From CALKXV01 sp964632495 (lineage in GTDB: Bacteria; Pseudomonadota; Alphaproteobacteria; Rhodobacterales; Rhodobacteraceae), in the NCBI GenBank assembly GCA_964632495.1, contig CAZWDS010000004.1:21075-85074 (forward strand): a stretch of 64,000 nucleotides of DNA. The letters run 5' to 3'. Position numbers and translations under genes: made by a program. Below, one piece after another: positions 61,997-64,000 of the stretch (positions are counted from its first letter, which is position 1; every line of letters starts with the position of its first letter). Below the pieces are notes generated by a model. The model was not told the origin of the DNA. It did not search any database and saw nothing but the letters and a program-made list of their open reading frames with translations.

Positions 61997-62674
61997 ATGG
62001 CCCGTCGTTTTCTGCTTGCCGGTTTCCTTGTCTGTTTTGCACTGCCCGCAGCCGCAACCACGATCAATTTCAGCCGATTGGACTCTGTCGATTGGGCGGC
62101 ACAATCCGCGCTGGACGGGTTGACGTTTGAGGGGGCCACGGAGGAAAGCGGCACAGTGCAAACAGGCACGGCCAGCGTCGGGCATCGCCGGTTTGGGTCA
62201 CTTGGCATCAAAAGCGCAGACGACGCCGGGTATTCGGACGGAACCGATCAACTGGACACCCAAGGTGCCAACGACGTTGTGATCCTTAGGTTTGACAATG
62301 CGGTTCGATTGGAAAGCATATCCTTCACTGCGGCCGATTATTGGGATCGGTTCGATCTTTATCTGGGCGCGGATTTGAGCTTTGAACGGACGATGAAAGT
62401 GGATGATCTGAACGGGCAGGGCTGGGCCAGCACCATTCTTTTGGGCGCCGGATACGAAGGCACCACGTTTGCCATCGGGGCGTCGGAATACGAGACATGC
62501 GGCTATAGCCTGACACAGGGTAATAACTGCTGGACCGAGCATTCGGCATTCCGAATTTCGGGACTGACCTTTAGCGAAATCGACCTTGAGCCAATCCCCG
62601 CGCCAGCGGCCATCTGGCTGCTATTGTCTGCGATACTTGGGTTGATCTGGCAGAAACGTAAGCATTGTAACTGA
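61997..62674 (+). CDS. Secreted protein with PEP-CTERM/VPLPA-like C-terminal sorting tail
   Basis: This 225-residue exported protein has a signal peptide (ARRFLLAGFLVCFALPAAA), a beta-rich middle (DNAVRLESISFTAADYWDRF) and a C-terminal sorting tail: PIPAPAAIWLLLSAILGLIW followed by a basic QKRK. That is the tripartite signal of exosortase substrates. Start at the ATG 61997 with GGAG upstream rather than at GTG 61985. It lies 152 bp from another CTERM gene. The cysteines near the end (ETCGYS, GNNCWTE) may form a disulfide. Confidence 0.78.
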   Translation: MARRFLLAGFLVCFALPAAATTINFSRLDSVDWAAQSALDGLTFEGATEESGTVQTGTASVGHRRFGSLGIKSADDAGYSDGTDQLDTQGANDVVILRFDNAVRLESISFTAADYWDRFDLYLGADLSFERTMKVDDLNGQGWASTILLGAGYEGTTFAIGASEYETCGYSLTQGNNCWTEHSAFRISGLTFSEIDLEPIPAPAAIWLLLSAILGLIWQKRKHCN

Positions 62675-62826
62675 CGTGGAAACGTACCTGTTGTTGCGCG
62701 ACCTCAAGGACGCATGAAATTCCAAGAAACGTAGAATAATGTACATTTCTTGGGAAAATGCCCTGTAAAAAGGGCGTGTGAGACGAGTAACGGCCAGATG
62801 GTCGTATTTTTTGAGAGGAGACTATA

Positions 62827-63438
62827 ATGTTTTTGAAAGCTGCTGTGACGATCGCAGCGACCGTCTTTGCGACGGTTTCGCTTGCTGCAACAGAAACTTT
62901 TGATTTCACCGGATATCATGCAGGCACGTACTACAGCTCTGCATCGTTCTCTGGTGACAACGGTGGATCCGTGGACGTGACTGCGGGTACCTACGATTGG
63001 GTCATCAGCGATGGTGTTGATACCGCAGGCGATGCCTGGGTTGGTCAGTGGACAGGCTATGGTCTGGGCGTCTGGTCATCAGATGGCTGGGGCTGGGAAG
63101 AGCACTATGTCGATGGTCACAATCCTGAGTTCCTGAAGTTCAGCTTTGGCGAAGATGTAACGCTCGAAGCGATTTCTTTTGCGGACTACGGCAACGGTCA
63201 GTTCGATTGGTACAGCTCGAATGGTAGCGGTGGGCTGAATGTAGCCATGGACGCCGATGTATCGGGAACGGACGTCGGTTCGATGTTCTTCCTGGGTGCT
63301 TGGGGTTCGATGGGCTTCAAAGTTGAGTCGATCACCGTCAGCTATGATGTGAGTGAAGTTCCGCTGCCTGCAGCTGGCTTCCTTCTACTGGGCGGACTTG
63401 GTGGTCTGGCCGCGCTGAAGCGTCGCAAGAAAGCCTAA
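62827..63438 (+). CDS. VPLPA-CTERM sorting domain protein
   Basis: The 203-residue protein has a signal peptide (FLKAAVTIAATVFATVSLAA), a Gly/Trp/Ser-rich beta region, and a perfect C-terminal EVPLPAAGFLLLGGLGGLAA followed by LKRRKKA. VPLPA-CTERM proteins are sorted and probably anchored or released by a dedicated exosortase (XrtD type) along with exopolysaccharide. The mature region is related to the preceding gene (both contain an FDxxx-type turn after 'FADY/TAADY'). A strong ribosome-binding site (GAGAGGAGA) is present, and a terminator follows. Confidence 0.85.
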   Translation: MFLKAAVTIAATVFATVSLAATETFDFTGYHAGTYYSSASFSGDNGGSVDVTAGTYDWVISDGVDTAGDAWVGQWTGYGLGVWSSDGWGWEEHYVDGHNPEFLKFSFGEDVTLEAISFADYGNGQFDWYSSNGSGGLNVAMDADVSGTDVGSMFFLGAWGSMGFKVESITVSYDVSEVPLPAAGFLLLGGLGGLAALKRRKKA

Positions 63439-63457
63439 TCAGGCCAGAACAGATTGT

Positions 63458-63493
63458 GAGAGGGGGCGGCCTGGGTCGCCCTCTCTTGTTTTT
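63458..63493 (+). terminator. Rho-independent terminator after the VPLPA-CTERM gene
   Basis: A 7-bp stem (GAGAGGG/CCCTCTC with an internal GC extension) is followed by TTGTTTTT. It lies 20 bp past the stop codon. Confidence 0.8.
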
Positions 63494-63502
63494 GGGATGG
63501 GC

Positions 63503-64000
63503 TTAACCCGTTGATTTCACTTCAAAAGCAGCGGCCATCAATTCGCGGGTGTAATCCGAGCGCGGGTTCTCGAAAATCTGCTTCGCATCGCCCTGTTCCA
63601 CAACATCGCCCCGTTTCATCACGATCACCTTGTGGCTTAGCGCGCGCACGACCTTTAGATCGTGGCTGATGAACAGATAAGCCAGCCCGTATTTCTTTTG
63701 CAGGTTACGCAAAAGTTCGACGATCTGCACCTGCACTGTCATGTCCAACGCACTTGTCGGTTCGTCCAACACCACCAGCTTGGGGCGCAGGATCATGGCG
63801 CGCGCGATGGCGATCCGCTGGCGTTGACCGCCGGAAAACTCGTGCGGATAGCGGTGCATGGTTTCGGGGTCCAAACCCACCTCGACCATGATCTCGGCGA
63901 CCATTTCCCGGTTGTCGCGGGCCGGATCGATCTGGTGGATGGTCAGACCTTCGGCGATAATCTCTTCCACCGTCATCCGAGGCGAGAGCGAGCCATAAGG
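63503..64000 (-). CDS. Peptide/nickel-type ABC transporter ATP-binding protein, C-terminal part
   Basis: The frame runs off the right edge, so only the last 165 residues are seen. They include PYGSLSPRMTVEEIIAEGL, the signature FSGGQRQRIAIARAM, Walker B KLVVLDEPTSALD and HDLKVVRALSHKVIVMKRGD. This is the OppF/DppF/YejF class. The start DPYGSLSPR-like just past the edge shows that the Walker A half lies outside the window. Which peptide is carried cannot be told. The gene is convergent with the VPLPA-CTERM gene. Confidence 0.92.
   Translation of the reverse strand, partial: PYGSLSPRMTVEEIIAEGLTIHQIDPARDNREMVAEIMVEVGLDPETMHRYPHEFSGGQRQRIAIARAMILRPKLVVLDEPTSALDMTVQVQIVELLRNLQKKYGLAYLFISHDLKVVRALSHKVIVMKRGDVVEQGDAKQIFENPRSDYTRELMAAAFEVKSTG

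Noticed and set aside
62700..62826. Riboswitch-like leader upstream of the VPLPA-CTERM gene
   Set aside because: A short GCCCT/AGGGC stem is present, but no conserved riboswitch core (for example the GEMM motif) could be found.

Overview
The window looks like chromosomal DNA of a marine alphaproteobacterium of the Rhodobacterales (Roseobacter-type). The grounds are high GC, dense operons with ATGA/GTGA stop-start overlaps, and typical gene families: stand-alone MnmD/MnmC, MttB-like and GcvT-fused flavoproteins, DUF2849/DUF934 in the cys operon, and a VPLPA-CTERM protein. I saw no rRNA, tRNA, insertion sequence, prophage or CRISPR array. A 10-base N run at 25641-25650 is a scaffold join and is flanked by two different smc 3' ends, so linkage between the left 25.6 kb and the right 38 kb should be treated with caution.

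Layout. 1-1192: end of an exopolysaccharide locus (polysaccharide co-polymerase tail, tyrosine autokinase). 1433-7276 (minus): nucleotide-sugar operon rmlC-rmlB-rmlD-rmlA-UDP-glucuronate epimerase-ugd, giving dTDP-rhamnose, UDP-glucuronate and UDP-galacturonate. 7568-23352: catabolic island with an MmgE/PrpD protein, a Liv-type ABC transporter (interrupted by an antisense GNAT gene), a CaiB-type CoA-transferase, an XRE-cupin regulator with a clear operator, two dimethylglycine/sarcosine-dehydrogenase-like flavoproteins flanking a homocysteine methyltransferase-like gene, and an MttB-family methyltransferase. I infer that it strips methyl groups from a quaternary or tertiary amine and passes them to folate and homocysteine. 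23501-25512: rpe, a thioredoxin-like protein and a TauE permease.

25757-44749: smc, a MaoC-like hydratase, mnmC/mnmD (tRNA wobble uridine), a DMT transporter, an ionotropic-receptor-like protein with an odd pore, mlaC-mlaA (outer-membrane lipid asymmetry), a ridA-gdpD-DUF482-phhB run, a peroxiredoxin, a ferredoxin-reductase-like flavoprotein with rsmD, then dnaB, pyrE and pyrC. 44752-49546: an unknown protein, gcdH, infC with a rare ATC start, and a secreted or anchored Ala/Glu repeat protein. 49577-55592: assimilatory sulfate-reduction operon cysG-DUF2849-cysI-cysH-DUF934 plus fpr, with a divergent Lrp-type regulator.

55564-64000: a cytochrome P450, a DUF808 membrane protein, a leucine-rich-repeat gene broken by two in-frame stops, a valine-degradation operon (isobutyryl-CoA dehydrogenase, 3-hydroxyisobutyryl-CoA hydrolase, 3-hydroxyisobutyrate dehydrogenase), two secreted proteins with exosortase-type C-termini, and the start-truncated end of a peptide ABC transporter ATPase.
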